Shown: piece after piece, positions 45,014 to 54,100 of the stretch
Layout: the number at the start of each line of letters is the position of its first letter
How positions within the stretch are numbered: position 1 is the first letter of the stretch
From: Clostridia bacterium
GTDB taxonomy: Bacteria > Bacillota > Clostridia > Oscillospirales > CAG-272
Assembly: GCA_017452525.1 (NCBI GenBank)
Contig: JAFTMG010000005.1
Span: 1 to 64,000 of the forward strand
Direction of reading: 5' to 3'
Length of the DNA: 64,000 nt
Notes under the pieces: model-generated
Databases searched by the model: none
What the model saw: only the letters and a program-made list of their open reading frames with translations
Told to the model about the DNA's origin: nothing
Position numbers and translations under genes: made by a program

Positions 45014-45056
45014 TAAAAAAGACTATCTCAGCAATTGGGTGAGATAGTCTTTTTCG
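45013..45056. terminator. Bidirectional terminator
   Basis: AAAAAGACTATCTCA pairs with TGAGATAGTCTTTTT (45018-45032 with 45041-45055). The A5/T5 tails allow termination from both sides, between the transglutaminase-like gene and the convergent phosphatase genes. Confidence 0.88.
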
Positions 45057-45114
45057 TCCAATAGAATCATTTCACATGATCTGTATGTCCGATTGGCATG
45101 TGTGCTCGCAATTT

Positions 45115-45912
45115 TCAGACATACTTACGCGCCATCACCAAAAGCTCGTCCCAAACCCGCGGTGTACCGCCCAGAACGGGGCAGGGGCGGTCAAAGGTGA
45201 GAGGGGAGCCGTCTGTCTGGGCAAGGTATCCGCCTGCCTCAGAGATGATCAGAGAGGCTGCCGCGTAATCCCAAGGGGAGAGGGTCAGCTCGCAGAAGAC
45301 GTCGTTCCGTCCTGCGGCAAGACCGCACATGTCCAGTGCCGCGGAGCCGAGACGGCGCATATCTCCGCCGCGGAAATAAAGATCTCTGGCAAAGGCGAAG
45401 GTATTTTCGCCCAGTGTGTCGCGATAATAGGGAACGGTCCCCATCGCCACAATGGCAACGTCCAGCGGGCGGTCAGCCACGTGGATGGGGCGGTCGTTCA
45501 GGTATGCGCCTTCACCGAGGCGCGCGTGGAACATCTCTCCGTTGAAGGGATTGTATACCGCGCCGAAGATCACCTTGCCGCGGGAGAGCAGGGCGACGGA
45601 AATGCTGGAAAGGCGGTAGTTATGCATGAAATTTGTTGTGCCGTCGATGGGGTCGATGATAAAGCAGAGAGGCGCGTTGAGCGCGTCATCCGCCTCGTTG
45701 TCCTTTTCCTCCGCAAAATAGACGGCGTCGGGGAAGACAGCACTGAAATGCTCGATCAGAAAATTCTGAACCGCCACGTCGTATACGGTGACAAAATTTG
45801 TCGTGCCGGGCTTGACTTGAAAATTGTCATCCGCCTCCATGTCATGGGCACGGAGCATGATCTTGCCCGCCTCGCGCATAATATCAAGTATCTTATCGGT
45901 TGCGATATTCAT
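45115..45912 (-). CDS. Inositol monophosphatase family protein
   Basis: 265 residues of the magnesium-dependent, lithium-sensitive phosphatase family (inositol-1-phosphatase, SuhB, 3'(2'),5'-bisphosphate nucleotidase). The metal site motifs EEKD, DPIDGTTNF (about 85-93) and WDYAAASLIISEAGG (about 208-222) are intact. Substrate cannot be told. The second gene of a two-gene minus-strand operon, 36 nt after the histidine phosphatase. Confidence 0.88.
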   Translation of the reverse strand: MNIATDKILDIMREAGKIMLRAHDMEADDNFQVKPGTTNFVTVYDVAVQNFLIEHFSAVFPDAVYFAEEKDNEADDALNAPLCFIIDPIDGTTNFMHNYRLSSISVALLSRGKVIFGAVYNPFNGEMFHARLGEGAYLNDRPIHVADRPLDVAIVAMGTVPYYRDTLGENTFAFARDLYFRGGDMRRLGSAALDMCGLAAGRNDVFCELTLSPWDYAAASLIISEAGGYLAQTDGSPLTFDRPCPVLGGTPRVWDELLVMARKYV

Positions 45913-45948
45913 GGTGTTTCACCTTTCTGTATGAATTCGTTGTGTGGC

Positions 45949-46599
45949 TCAGCGCTTTTCTTCTTTGTTTTCGCGGTGAAGCCCTGCCTGCTTCAGATGC
46001 TCGTCGTAGGATTCCAGCTCTATGGTATATCCGCCGTCATCCTCACAGCGGACGATGGTTACGGATGCGTTATAGGGAAAGTAAAGGTCGTTGATTGCCG
46101 AGATCGGCTGACCCTTCCACTTGGTGATCATGGTGCGGATGGGGGTACAGTGCGTGAAGATCAGAACGGTCTTGCCGCGGTATTCCTCTTCGATCCGTGC
46201 AAAGGTTCGCTGTACGCGATTGCACATCTCCTGCATGCTTTCCCCGCCGGGGAATATCATATGGATCGAATCGTGGATCCACGTATTCCATTCATCGGGG
46301 AAATGCGCCATCAACGAGGGGTACGACTGTCCCTCCCAGGTGCCGCAATCCAGCTCGCGCAGACCCGGATCAAGGATCAACTCCATGCCGCGGCGCTCGG
46401 TGGTATGCCGTGCCGTTTGCTGAACGCGGAGCAGATCGCTGGAGAGCGCCACATCGGCGGGGTAGGCATCCAGAAACCGTGCGGTCTCTTCTGCCTGTTT
46501 ATGCCCGTGGGGCGTGAGAAAGACGTTATTGTGTCCCGTGAAGAAGGGACCGAGATTTCCTTCGCTTTGGGCGTGGCGGATCACGATCAATCGAGTCAT
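45949..46599 (-). CDS. Histidine phosphatase family protein
   Basis: 216 residues of the phosphoglycerate mutase-like superfamily. The catalytic RHAQSEGN (His8-Ala rather than the usual His-Gly) and the second histidine in FTHCTP are present, with E near LRELDCGTWEG. Likely a cofactor-independent phosphatase of small phospho-compounds. It heads the operon with the inositol-phosphatase-like gene, behind a consensus promoter. Confidence 0.87.
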   Translation of the reverse strand: MTRLIVIRHAQSEGNLGPFFTGHNNVFLTPHGHKQAEETARFLDAYPADVALSSDLLRVQQTARHTTERRGMELILDPGLRELDCGTWEGQSYPSLMAHFPDEWNTWIHDSIHMIFPGGESMQEMCNRVQRTFARIEEEYRGKTVLIFTHCTPIRTMITKWKGQPISAINDLYFPYNASVTIVRCEDDGGYTIELESYDEHLKQAGLHRENKEEKR

Positions 46600-46643
46600 A
46601 AATATACCTCTGAATGGAATTTAAGCAATATGCCATATTTATC

Positions 46644-46672
46644 ATTATAAAACGAAATTAACAGATTGTCAA
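46644..46672 (-). promoter_or_regulatory. Consensus promoter of the phosphatase operon
   Basis: On the minus strand TTGACA (46667-46672), 17 bp and TATAAT (46644-46649), 45 nt before the ATG. Divergent from the SRP RNA promoter. Confidence 0.87.
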
Positions 46673-46715
46673 TTGTTTTGTTACCTTCTGTACAAGAAAA
46701 TTTTCTGCAAAACCC

Positions 46716-46744
46716 TTGCAAAACGGACGGAAATCTGTTATAAT
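46716..46744 (+). promoter_or_regulatory. Promoter of the SRP RNA
   Basis: TTGCAA (46716-46721), 17 bp and TATAAT (46739-46744). Confidence 0.82.
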
Positions 46745-46780
46745 ATACTTGAGGATATCGTGAGTGCGGTATCTGCACAG

Positions 46781-47097
46781 TGCAAGCTGTGAAATAAGGC
46801 CATACCAGCCGGGGGATTAGCGGCACCCTGTACCTGAAATCCGCTACAGCAGGGGTGGACTCCTCGTTTGAGGGCCGCGTTTCTCGGAATAGAGTCGTAT
46901 TCTGCTGTGTTGACGAGTGGGTCTTGCGCAATGAAGAACTGTGAACCATGTCAGGTGGGGAACCAAGCAGCATTAAGCGGTAAACTTCATGTGCCGTGAG
47001 GGCGCCTGCTTTGAGCAGTGGGTACGAAGATCGCCAAGGGATAAGGCTCGATTTTGAGGTGTATGGTCTTATTTTGCAGCTTGCTTTTTTGATGTCG
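46781..47097 (+). ncRNA. ffs: Signal recognition particle RNA, large Gram-positive type
   Basis: The S domain has the conserved CATGTCAGG, the GGGGAACC tetraloop region and AGCAGCATTAAG (about 46945-46978). The two ends pair over more than 20 nt (GCAAGCTG and AAATAAGGCCATACC near 46782-46806 with their complements near 47059-47088), giving an RNA of roughly 310 nt with an Alu-like 5' part, as in Bacillus scRNA. TTTTTT follows the 3' arm. The 5' end could be nearer 46751. It precedes dnaX-ybaB-recR with one gene between. Confidence 0.88.
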
Positions 47098-47134
47098 AAT
47101 TTCGGCTGAAAGTCCGAGGCAAGAGGGAGATAAC

Positions 47135-47875
47135 ATGGGAAACGTTTACAGATCCGATCTGGAGCAAGGGATGCTCATGCATGATTGCGTGAGTTTTGAT
47201 TTATTGGATACCCTTGTGATGCGGCGTGTGCCGAGTACGGCGGACGTGTTTTCCATGGTGGAGCAGCGTCTTCCCGGCGGTCTCGTTTTTCCTTTCGGAG
47301 AATGCCGCGCACGTTGCGAAAAAGAGCTTTGTGATGCGGGGATCGTGCCGACCCTGCCGGACATATACCGTCAGTTGCGTGCCGCCTGCGGTCTGGATGA
47401 ACAAACAACACAGACGCTGATGGAAGAGGAATGGAAGGCGGAGTGTGAGGTGATGATCCCACGCCGCGATATGGCAGAGCTTTTGCGCATGGCACATGAC
47501 AGCGGAAAAACGGTCACCGTCCTTGCGGATACCTATCTGAGCGGTATTCAGGTGCGAGATCTGTTGCAGATGCTGGAGATACGGGATTATACCATGATCC
47601 TCTCCGCGGCGGACGTGGGGCTGACACGTGAGACAGGACTGTACGCGCACTATCGGGCGCTTTGCGGTGAGGAAAAGAGCTATATGCACATCGGAGACAA
47701 TCCCCAGAAGGATGGGGAGATCGCCAGACAGTACGGGATCGATACCTTGGTGATCCCGCGCGCCGTTGACCTTTACCGTCGGGACAATCCCGGTGCGACT
47801 GTCCCTCAGGACCTCAGCACCAGACGGATCTTGGGTGAAAAGATCGCCCGCCAGTATAACTCACCGTTTGCTTGA
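47135..47875 (+). CDS. HAD-superfamily hydrolase of the FDxxDT type
   Basis: 246 residues. The motifs are SFDLLDTLV (nucleophile Asp near residue 22, threonine four on), LADTYLS (motif II) and HIGDNPQKD (motif IV). The second acid of motif I is replaced by leucine, as in several HAD subfamilies with FDxxDT motifs. A helical cap lies between. GAGGGAG serves the ATG. Between SRP RNA and dnaX; substrate unknown. Confidence 0.78.
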   Translation: MGNVYRSDLEQGMLMHDCVSFDLLDTLVMRRVPSTADVFSMVEQRLPGGLVFPFGECRARCEKELCDAGIVPTLPDIYRQLRAACGLDEQTTQTLMEEEWKAECEVMIPRRDMAELLRMAHDSGKTVTVLADTYLSGIQVRDLLQMLEIRDYTMILSAADVGLTRETGLYAHYRALCGEEKSYMHIGDNPQKDGEIARQYGIDTLVIPRAVDLYRRDNPGATVPQDLSTRRILGEKIARQYNSPFA

Positions 47876-47905
47876 TCAAGAATACCCGAGAGGAGGGAAT
47901 GGTCC

Positions 47906-49504
47906 GTGCATCAGGCATTGTATCGCAAATGGAGACCCCAGCGCTTTGAGGATGTCTGCGGTCAGGAACATATTACTTCCATATTACAATATGAGGTTGC
48001 CCACAATGCGTGCAGTCACGCTTATCTGTTCTGCGGTTCCCGCGGAACGGGAAAGACCACCTGCGCCAAGATCTTAGCCAAGGCGGTCAACTGTGAGAAC
48101 CCCGTTCACGGCTCTCCCTGCGGCGTGTGTGACGCTTGCCGATCCATCGATGCGGGAAGCGCTACCGACGTGTTGGAGATCGACGCCGCATCCAATAACG
48201 GTGTCGATAATATCCGTGATATCCGTGACGAAGTGGTCTACACCCCGTCGGCACTGAAATATCGCGTTTATATCGTGGACGAGGTCCATATGCTTTCGAT
48301 CAGCGCATTCAACGCGCTTCTGAAAACGTTGGAGGAGCCGCCTGCCCACGTGTTGTTTATTCTGGCAACGACCGAGCTTCATAAATTGCCCGCAACCATC
48401 GTATCCCGCTGCCAGCGGTTTGAGTTCCGCAGGATCGCCGTATCCGTGTTGCAGGAAAGACTTCTGACCATCGCCGCGCAGGAGGGGATCTCCTTGGACC
48501 CCGAGGCAGCGCGCTTGCTGGGCAAGCAGGCGCAGGGCGGTATGCGGGATGCCATCAGCCTTTTGGAGTTGTGTGCCGGAAGCCGCAAGCCCATCAACGT
48601 GGATCTTGTCAACGAGATTGTGGGGATCAGCGGCAGAGAGGACATGGTGCGGATCGTCCGTGCCATTGCCGACCGTTCCTATGAGGTCCTCTTGGATGAG
48701 ATCGCCGCGGTGGTCGCCTCGGCGCGGGATATCGTGGTTTTTTGGCAGGATCTGATCTCCTTTTATCGGGATATGCTGGTATATAAATCCACGTCTTCCG
48801 CAGCCAAATATCTGGATCTGACGGATCACGAGCAGGAGCAGCTTGCCACGATCACCGATACCTTTACCAAGGAACAGCTTTTGTATCATTGCAAATTGCT
48901 GGATGACGCATTCTTTGCCATGCAGCGTGCCAATGCGCTGAAAAGATCGGTAGCGGAGATGACCCTGATCCGTATGTGCGATGAAACGCTGGATACCTCC
49001 CCCGAAGCGATGCTTTCCCGCATTTCTCGCCTGGAGGGGGCAGTAAACAGCGGTGTCGTGATCTCCGCGGTGCCCCCCGCTCCTCCCGCCAAGCAGGCGG
49101 AGAAGGTGGCGGATGCGCCGAAGCAGACAGCAACGGAGGCGAAGTCGGATCGTGCTGTGAAGGCTCCTTCTGCCCCTGCCGTGGGAGAGAACAAGCGGGT
49201 GCTGAAATCGATCCGCTCCTGGATCGAGATCGCTGACCGCATGCAAGCCTTGGATGGCGGCGCGGCGTCTTTTTTGCGGCAGGCACGCGCTTATCGGGAT
49301 GAAACCGGCAGGATCATCATCCGTGTCGAGTCCGATTTCCCGAAAATGGTGTTGGATCAGGACGGCGTGAAGAGCAATTTGAGCCAGACGGCGAGTGCCG
49401 TGTTGGGGACCCCCGTCACACCGAATCAGATCGTGATCGAGGTCAAGCCCCAAAAAATCGAAGAGAGCGACACGATCATCGATGAATTGATCGAAGATAA
49501 TTAA
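47906..49504 (+). CDS. dnaX: DNA polymerase III subunit tau/gamma
   Basis: Clamp-loader ATPase linking the polymerase to the helicase. 532 residues: YRKWRPQRFEDVCGQEHI start, P-loop GSRGTGKTT (about 45-53), zinc module (C-x8-CGVCDAC), DEVHMLS and SRCQRFEF. Then domain III and a variable tail. The start is GTG at 47906 after GGAGGG. No programmed frameshift site is evident. The order dnaX-ybaB-recR is widely conserved. Confidence 0.97.
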   Translation: MHQALYRKWRPQRFEDVCGQEHITSILQYEVAHNACSHAYLFCGSRGTGKTTCAKILAKAVNCENPVHGSPCGVCDACRSIDAGSATDVLEIDAASNNGVDNIRDIRDEVVYTPSALKYRVYIVDEVHMLSISAFNALLKTLEEPPAHVLFILATTELHKLPATIVSRCQRFEFRRIAVSVLQERLLTIAAQEGISLDPEAARLLGKQAQGGMRDAISLLELCAGSRKPINVDLVNEIVGISGREDMVRIVRAIADRSYEVLLDEIAAVVASARDIVVFWQDLISFYRDMLVYKSTSSAAKYLDLTDHEQEQLATITDTFTKEQLLYHCKLLDDAFFAMQRANALKRSVAEMTLIRMCDETLDTSPEAMLSRISRLEGAVNSGVVISAVPPAPPAKQAEKVADAPKQTATEAKSDRAVKAPSAPAVGENKRVLKSIRSWIEIADRMQALDGGAASFLRQARAYRDETGRIIIRVESDFPKMVLDQDGVKSNLSQTASAVLGTPVTPNQIVIEVKPQKIEESDTIIDELIEDN

Positions 49505-49546
49505 AATCATAATAGCGCCGCGATGGCGGCAGAATGGAGAATCAGT

Positions 49547-49894
49547 ATGAAAGCAAGAGTACCGAAGGGCATGGGCGGCGGTCCGCAGAATATGAACGCG
49601 ATGATCAAGCAGGCACAGAAGATGCAGGCTGACATGGAGGAAAAGCAGGAGGAGCTGAATGCCCGCGAATATGAAATTTCCGCAGGCGGCGGTGTGGTTA
49701 CCGTAAAGATCAACGGCACCAAGGAGATCCTCTCCATCGATATCAAGCCCGAGATCGTCGATCCCGACGATATTGAGACCCTTTCCGACATTCTTGTCGC
49801 CGCCGTAAACGAGGCGATCAAGCGCGTGGAAGAGACCAACAGTGCCGAGATGGCGAAGATCACCGGCAGCTTGAATATGCCGGGCATGTTCTGA
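49547..49894 (+). CDS. YbaB/EbfC family nucleoid-associated protein
   Basis: About 115 residues; small dimeric DNA-binding protein. N-terminal GMGGGPQNMNAMIKQAQKMQ, and the helical start, then AREYEISAGGGVVTVKINGTKEILSIDI. GGAGAA at 49534-49539 favours the ATG at 49547 over 49523. Lies in the conserved dnaX-ybaB-recR trio. Confidence 0.95.
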   Translation: MKARVPKGMGGGPQNMNAMIKQAQKMQADMEEKQEELNAREYEISAGGGVVTVKINGTKEILSIDIKPEIVDPDDIETLSDILVAAVNEAIKRVEETNSAEMAKITGSLNMPGMF

Positions 49895-49895
49895 A

Positions 49896-50495
49896 ATGGC
49901 GGCATACATTGAATCGCTCCAGCATCTGGCGGAGCAATTCGGACAGCTGCAGGGGGTCGGTCGCAAAAGTGCCATGCGCATGGCGTTTTCCGTGCTGGAT
50001 ATGAGCGAGGAGGAAGCGGCAGAGTTTGCGCAGGCGATCATGGATGCCAAAAGAAAGATCCACCTGTGTCCCGTCTGTCAGAATCTGACCGACCGCGAGC
50101 TTTGCCACGTATGTGAGGATCCGCAAAGAGACCGTGGGGTGATCTGTGTGGTGGAGGATGCCAAGGCAGTACTTTCGATGGAAAAGGTGCGCGAATATCG
50201 CGGAGTTTACCACGTGCTGCACGGCGTTATCTCTCCCGTGAACGGCATCACACCCGATCAGATCCGACTGAAGGAGCTGCTTGCCCGCATGGAGGATGAG
50301 GAGGTCCGTGAGGTGATCGTGGCAACCAATCCCACCGTGGAGGGTGAGGCCACCGCAATGTATATTTCGCGCTTGCTGAAGCCGTTTGGCGTTAAGGTGA
50401 CACGCTTGGCTTACGGTATTCCCGTGGGCGGCGATCTGGAGTACGCCGATGAGGTCACACTGTACCGCGCCCTTGAGGGTCGAAGAGACGTATAA
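49896..50495 (+). CDS. recR: Recombination protein RecR
   Basis: 199 residues, acts with RecO/RecF to load RecA at gaps. N-terminal HhH (QGVGRKSAMRMAF), the zinc finger CPVCQNLTDRELCHVC, the Toprim domain (VICVVEDAKAVLSMEK) and a C-terminal Walker B-like part. The start is one base after the ybaB stop. Strong terminator after it. Confidence 0.98.
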   Translation: MAAYIESLQHLAEQFGQLQGVGRKSAMRMAFSVLDMSEEEAAEFAQAIMDAKRKIHLCPVCQNLTDRELCHVCEDPQRDRGVICVVEDAKAVLSMEKVREYRGVYHVLHGVISPVNGITPDQIRLKELLARMEDEEVREVIVATNPTVEGEATAMYISRLLKPFGVKVTRLAYGIPVGGDLEYADEVTLYRALEGRRDV

Positions 50496-50533
50496 GAAAA
50501 AGGACTTATTCCGCATGGGGATAAGTCCTTTTT
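50493..50533. terminator. Bidirectional terminator between recR and the P-loop kinase gene
   Basis: AAAAAGGACTTAT pairs with ATAAGTCCTTTTT around 50498-50533; A and T tracts suit both directions. Confidence 0.88.
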
Positions 50534-50540
50534 ATGTATG

Positions 50541-51071
50541 TCAGTCCTTGATTTGAGACAGTATGGCACGAAGAAGCGTGTCTGTATCGGCAGTAGCGTC
50601 AAGCCGGAACACGGGGCAGGATAGGGTGGCGAGCCACTGCTCGAGGCGGTCAGGGGACCTCTCCGCGATAAACGTCAGAAAGTCCCGCTCCCGGTCGTAA
50701 AGATCTCCTCCGGGGCGCACGCGCTCTCCGAATTTTGCCCGGGAGCGTGCCTCCACGCGCTCCAGACGGACCGTGCGCGGTGCGTGAAGATAGATCACGA
50801 GGTCATATTGGACGTCGGGACGGGTGCGCATATGCCCGCTGACCGCGGAGTAGACAAAACGGCGGTGCTTTGCCATATCCGCGACCGTCGTCTCCTCTGC
50901 CTCCGCTTGGGGGCGTGGAGAGGCGTAATTTTCGGTGCCGTCGGGAAAGAAGTAATCCTCAGCGTCCAGATGCGCGCAGTCAAGAGCACTTGCCAATACC
51001 TTGCCCAGCGTTGTTTTTCCACAGCCGTTCAGACCGCAAATGCAGATGCCGAGAGGCTTTAGCGTTGCCAT
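50541..51071 (-). CDS. P-loop kinase-like protein
   Basis: 176 residues. The P-loop is GLNGCGKTT (about 13-21), followed by an acidic EDYFF segment and an Arg-rich lid (VEARSRAKFGERVRPGG), features of small-molecule kinases related to adenylate/shikimate kinases. I cannot name the substrate. It starts 30 nt after addA and is the last gene of the five-gene operon. Confidence 0.7.
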   Translation of the reverse strand: MATLKPLGICICGLNGCGKTTLGKVLASALDCAHLDAEDYFFPDGTENYASPRPQAEAEETTVADMAKHRRFVYSAVSGHMRTRPDVQYDLVIYLHAPRTVRLERVEARSRAKFGERVRPGGDLYDRERDFLTFIAERSPDRLEQWLATLSCPVFRLDATADTDTLLRAILSQIKD

Positions 51072-51101
51072 AGCGTTTCTCCTTCCTGTTTGATGTGACG
51101 T

Positions 51102-54100
51102 TCAGATCTCCATACGTACCGTATCACCGAGAGGCAGAGAGTAGATCACGACCTCGTCCGGCGTACGTCCGCAAAGCTGTCTGAGTGCCTTGGCGTAATA
51201 GGTCAGCTGACGGGCATGGCGACGTGTCAGCTTCTCTGCGGCAAGGCGCGGATCACGAAGCTCTTCCACCGTCAGTGCATCGGTCTTGTAGTCGCAAAGG
51301 ATCAGCTTGCCGTCCTCCGTTTCGAAAAACAGGTCGATCACGCCCTGTACCAGCAGCCACTCACCCGATAGCTCCTTGGCAAGCTCAGAATGCTCGGTGA
51401 AATCGGAGGCGGGGAGGAGCAGCTGGAATCGTTGCTCGCGCCAGACGCGCCGCGCCCCCGAGAGTCGGTGGAAAAAGTTGCTCCGGAAAAAGCGGCTCAG
51501 CTGCTCCGTGCGGATCTGCTCTGCGATGTGGGGCGGGAGAAATTTCTTTTCCGTTAAACGCGCGGCTTCGGCGGCAACGCCATGCTTGGCGGCGTGCTCC
51601 ATATCGCAGAATTGCAGAAACAGATGCGTCGCAGTGCCGCGCTCGGCGGCGGAAACGGTTTTCTGCGCGTCGGGCTGACAGAAGGCAGGCGTGCGGGAAA
51701 GCCATTTATCGACCATAGAGCCGATGTGATCGTCGGGCAGCGCGCCTCCCGCAATGCGAAGGCGAAGTGCCGTGTCCTCCTCGGCAAAGCGCAGGTCTTC
51801 CTCCTCCATGCTGATGCGCTCGTCCAATACACCGGGGTGCAGATCGGAGATCGAGATCTTGGAGGGCAACACGGTGAGATGCTCGTAAGGGTAGCGGAAT
51901 CGGAAGCGCCCGTCCCAAAAAGAAACGCGATCACTGTCGGCGGCGGTGCCCATATCCGCACTTTCCGTGTCTGCGGGGAGCGAATCGTCGCAGACGGGGT
52001 GGGCGCATCGCGCCAAATAGTCGTCCAACATAGAGGGTGTCAGAATGTGCAGGTCACAGCAGGAGTCTCCTCTGCCGTCATCGAGCGCGGTGAGGATCCA
52101 ATCCATATAGGAGCGGCAGTCCATCAGCGCGGTGCGCAGCCCCTCTTTCCGTTGCGCGCGCCAATGGGCGTTGTCCAGCAGGGTCTCCCGGTAGGAGCGA
52201 CTGTTTGCCGTGACGTAAAGCCGTTCGCGGGCGCGGGTCAGGGCAACGTAGAGCAGGCGAAGCTCCTCCTCGCGCAACTGATCCGCCTTATAGGCGATCA
52301 AGGCTTGGCGCATGGGAGTGTTGAGACGGGCAAAGCCGCTTTCGTCGGGAAGTCGGAGTGCCAGACCCATGCGGCGGTCAAGCAAAAGGGAAGGCTTGCT
52401 GTCCTTGTCGCTGAAGGCGGAAAGCGTGTTGCTGATGAAGCAGACGGGAAATTCCAGACCCTTGGACTTGTGAATGGTCATGATCGATACCGCATCGGGG
52501 GCGGCACTGCCGCCGAATTCGATCTTGGTGCCTTCCTCAATGATGCCGTTGATATAGGAAATAAACTGATAGAGTCCCTTGAAGGAGCCGGATTCAAAGC
52601 GGCGGGCGTACTCGTAAAAGCGCATCAGATTGGTCCGCCCGTTCTGCGATGCGGCGCGGTCGCCCGATCCGACGTAAGCGAGGATACAGGTCTCACGGTA
52701 GAGACGGCGCAGAAGTCGGTCCACGGGCATTGCCCTTGCGGCATCCCGATAGCCGTCCAGAAGGCGGAGAAAGCTTTGACAGCGAAGAACGAGCGGATCC
52801 TCCTCCGTCTGCTCGCTCATGGCACGGAGCGCGTCGATCAGAGGACAGTCTGCCGTCAGCTTGCGGATCCTGATCAAATCGTCCATGGTAAAGCCGAAGA
52901 GGGGGGAACGGAGCGTTCCTGCCAGCGGAATGTCGCGCGTGGGATTGTCGATGGTGTTCAGAAGGCAGAGCAGGAGAAGCACCTCGGGGTTTTCAAAAAA
53001 GTCCTTCTGCTCTGCGGTGGCGGTGGCGATTCCTGCCGCCTGCAGTGCGTCGGCAATGTCCTGATGGCAGGTAGCGGTCCGTGTCAGGATCGCGATGTCG
53101 CTCGGACGGATGGGGGTACCGTCCGCCTTGGACCCATTCTTCAGCAGGTGGCAGATCTCCCCCACGATCAGACGGATCTCCGGCTTGGTTTCGTTGCCCT
53201 CCTCCTGTTCCGCAGTGTCGGGAGCGGGAGCCTTTTTTTCTTCGCGGTCGGGTACGGTGATCATGACCTGCACCTTGGAGGGAAGTTGCTCCTCGGGGCA
53301 TTTTTTGGAGAAGATCAGATCATCCTGCGAGACATATCCGATGCTCTCGCCGCAGGCGGAGAAGAGATAGGAGCAAACGGTGTTGGTGAAATCAATCACG
53401 TGCTTGTCGCATCGGAAATTTTCGGACATGAAAATGGACTCGGAGAGCTGAGCGGGATCGTCGGTGGAATCCACGCCGTATGCAGGATAAGCTTTGCGGT
53501 AATCGGCAAAGATGGAGGGCTCGGCACCGCGGAAACCGTAAATACTCTGCTTGATGTCTCCGACCATATAGCGATTGTTTGGCTTGGCAATGGCGCGGAA
53601 AATGGCATCCTGCACGGCGTTGACGTCCTGATATTCATCAATATAGATGGTGTCGAAACGGTCAGCGATCTCGCGGGCGACCTCGGTGGGGGAGCCGTCC
53701 TGCGGGTTGACCAGCAGGCGATAGCTCAGTCGCGTGATGTCGCCGAAATCGCACACGGCGCGGGAGAGCTTTTCCTGTGTCAGCCTGCCGTCGTAGTCGC
53801 TCAGAAATTCGTAAAGCTCATAGCAGACCTTTGCCGTGGCGCGGAAGAGCGCGGGGAGCTTTTCCTGAGAGAGACGCACCTGCGGTGCCACCTTTTCTCT
53901 CAGCTCGGCAACCGCCTGCTTGCGCAGCTCGCACGCCCGAATGGAATCCTCTGTCTTTTTGGCGGCGGAGAGAGCGGGGAGACGGATCGGCTGATAGGCA
54001 GCGATCTCCCGTCGGATCGCCTCGTAGTCATCCGCCGCCAAGGCATCCCGCAGGCTGTGGCAGACCGAGAGGTCGTGGGAGAAGGGCCTGCCGTAGCTTT

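Noticed and set aside
44002..45056. tRNA-Val and the following gene as an integrated mobile element
   Set aside because: There is no integrase and no direct repeat of the tRNA 3' end in the window.
45076..46650. A 524-codon plus-strand open frame over the two phosphatase genes
   Set aside because: Both minus-strand genes have intact catalytic motifs, ribosome-binding sites and a consensus promoter.
49451..49460. A-run in dnaX as a frameshift site
   Set aside because: It lies about 50 nt before the stop, far from the position where gamma would be made, and no stem or upstream Shine-Dalgarno stimulator is evident.
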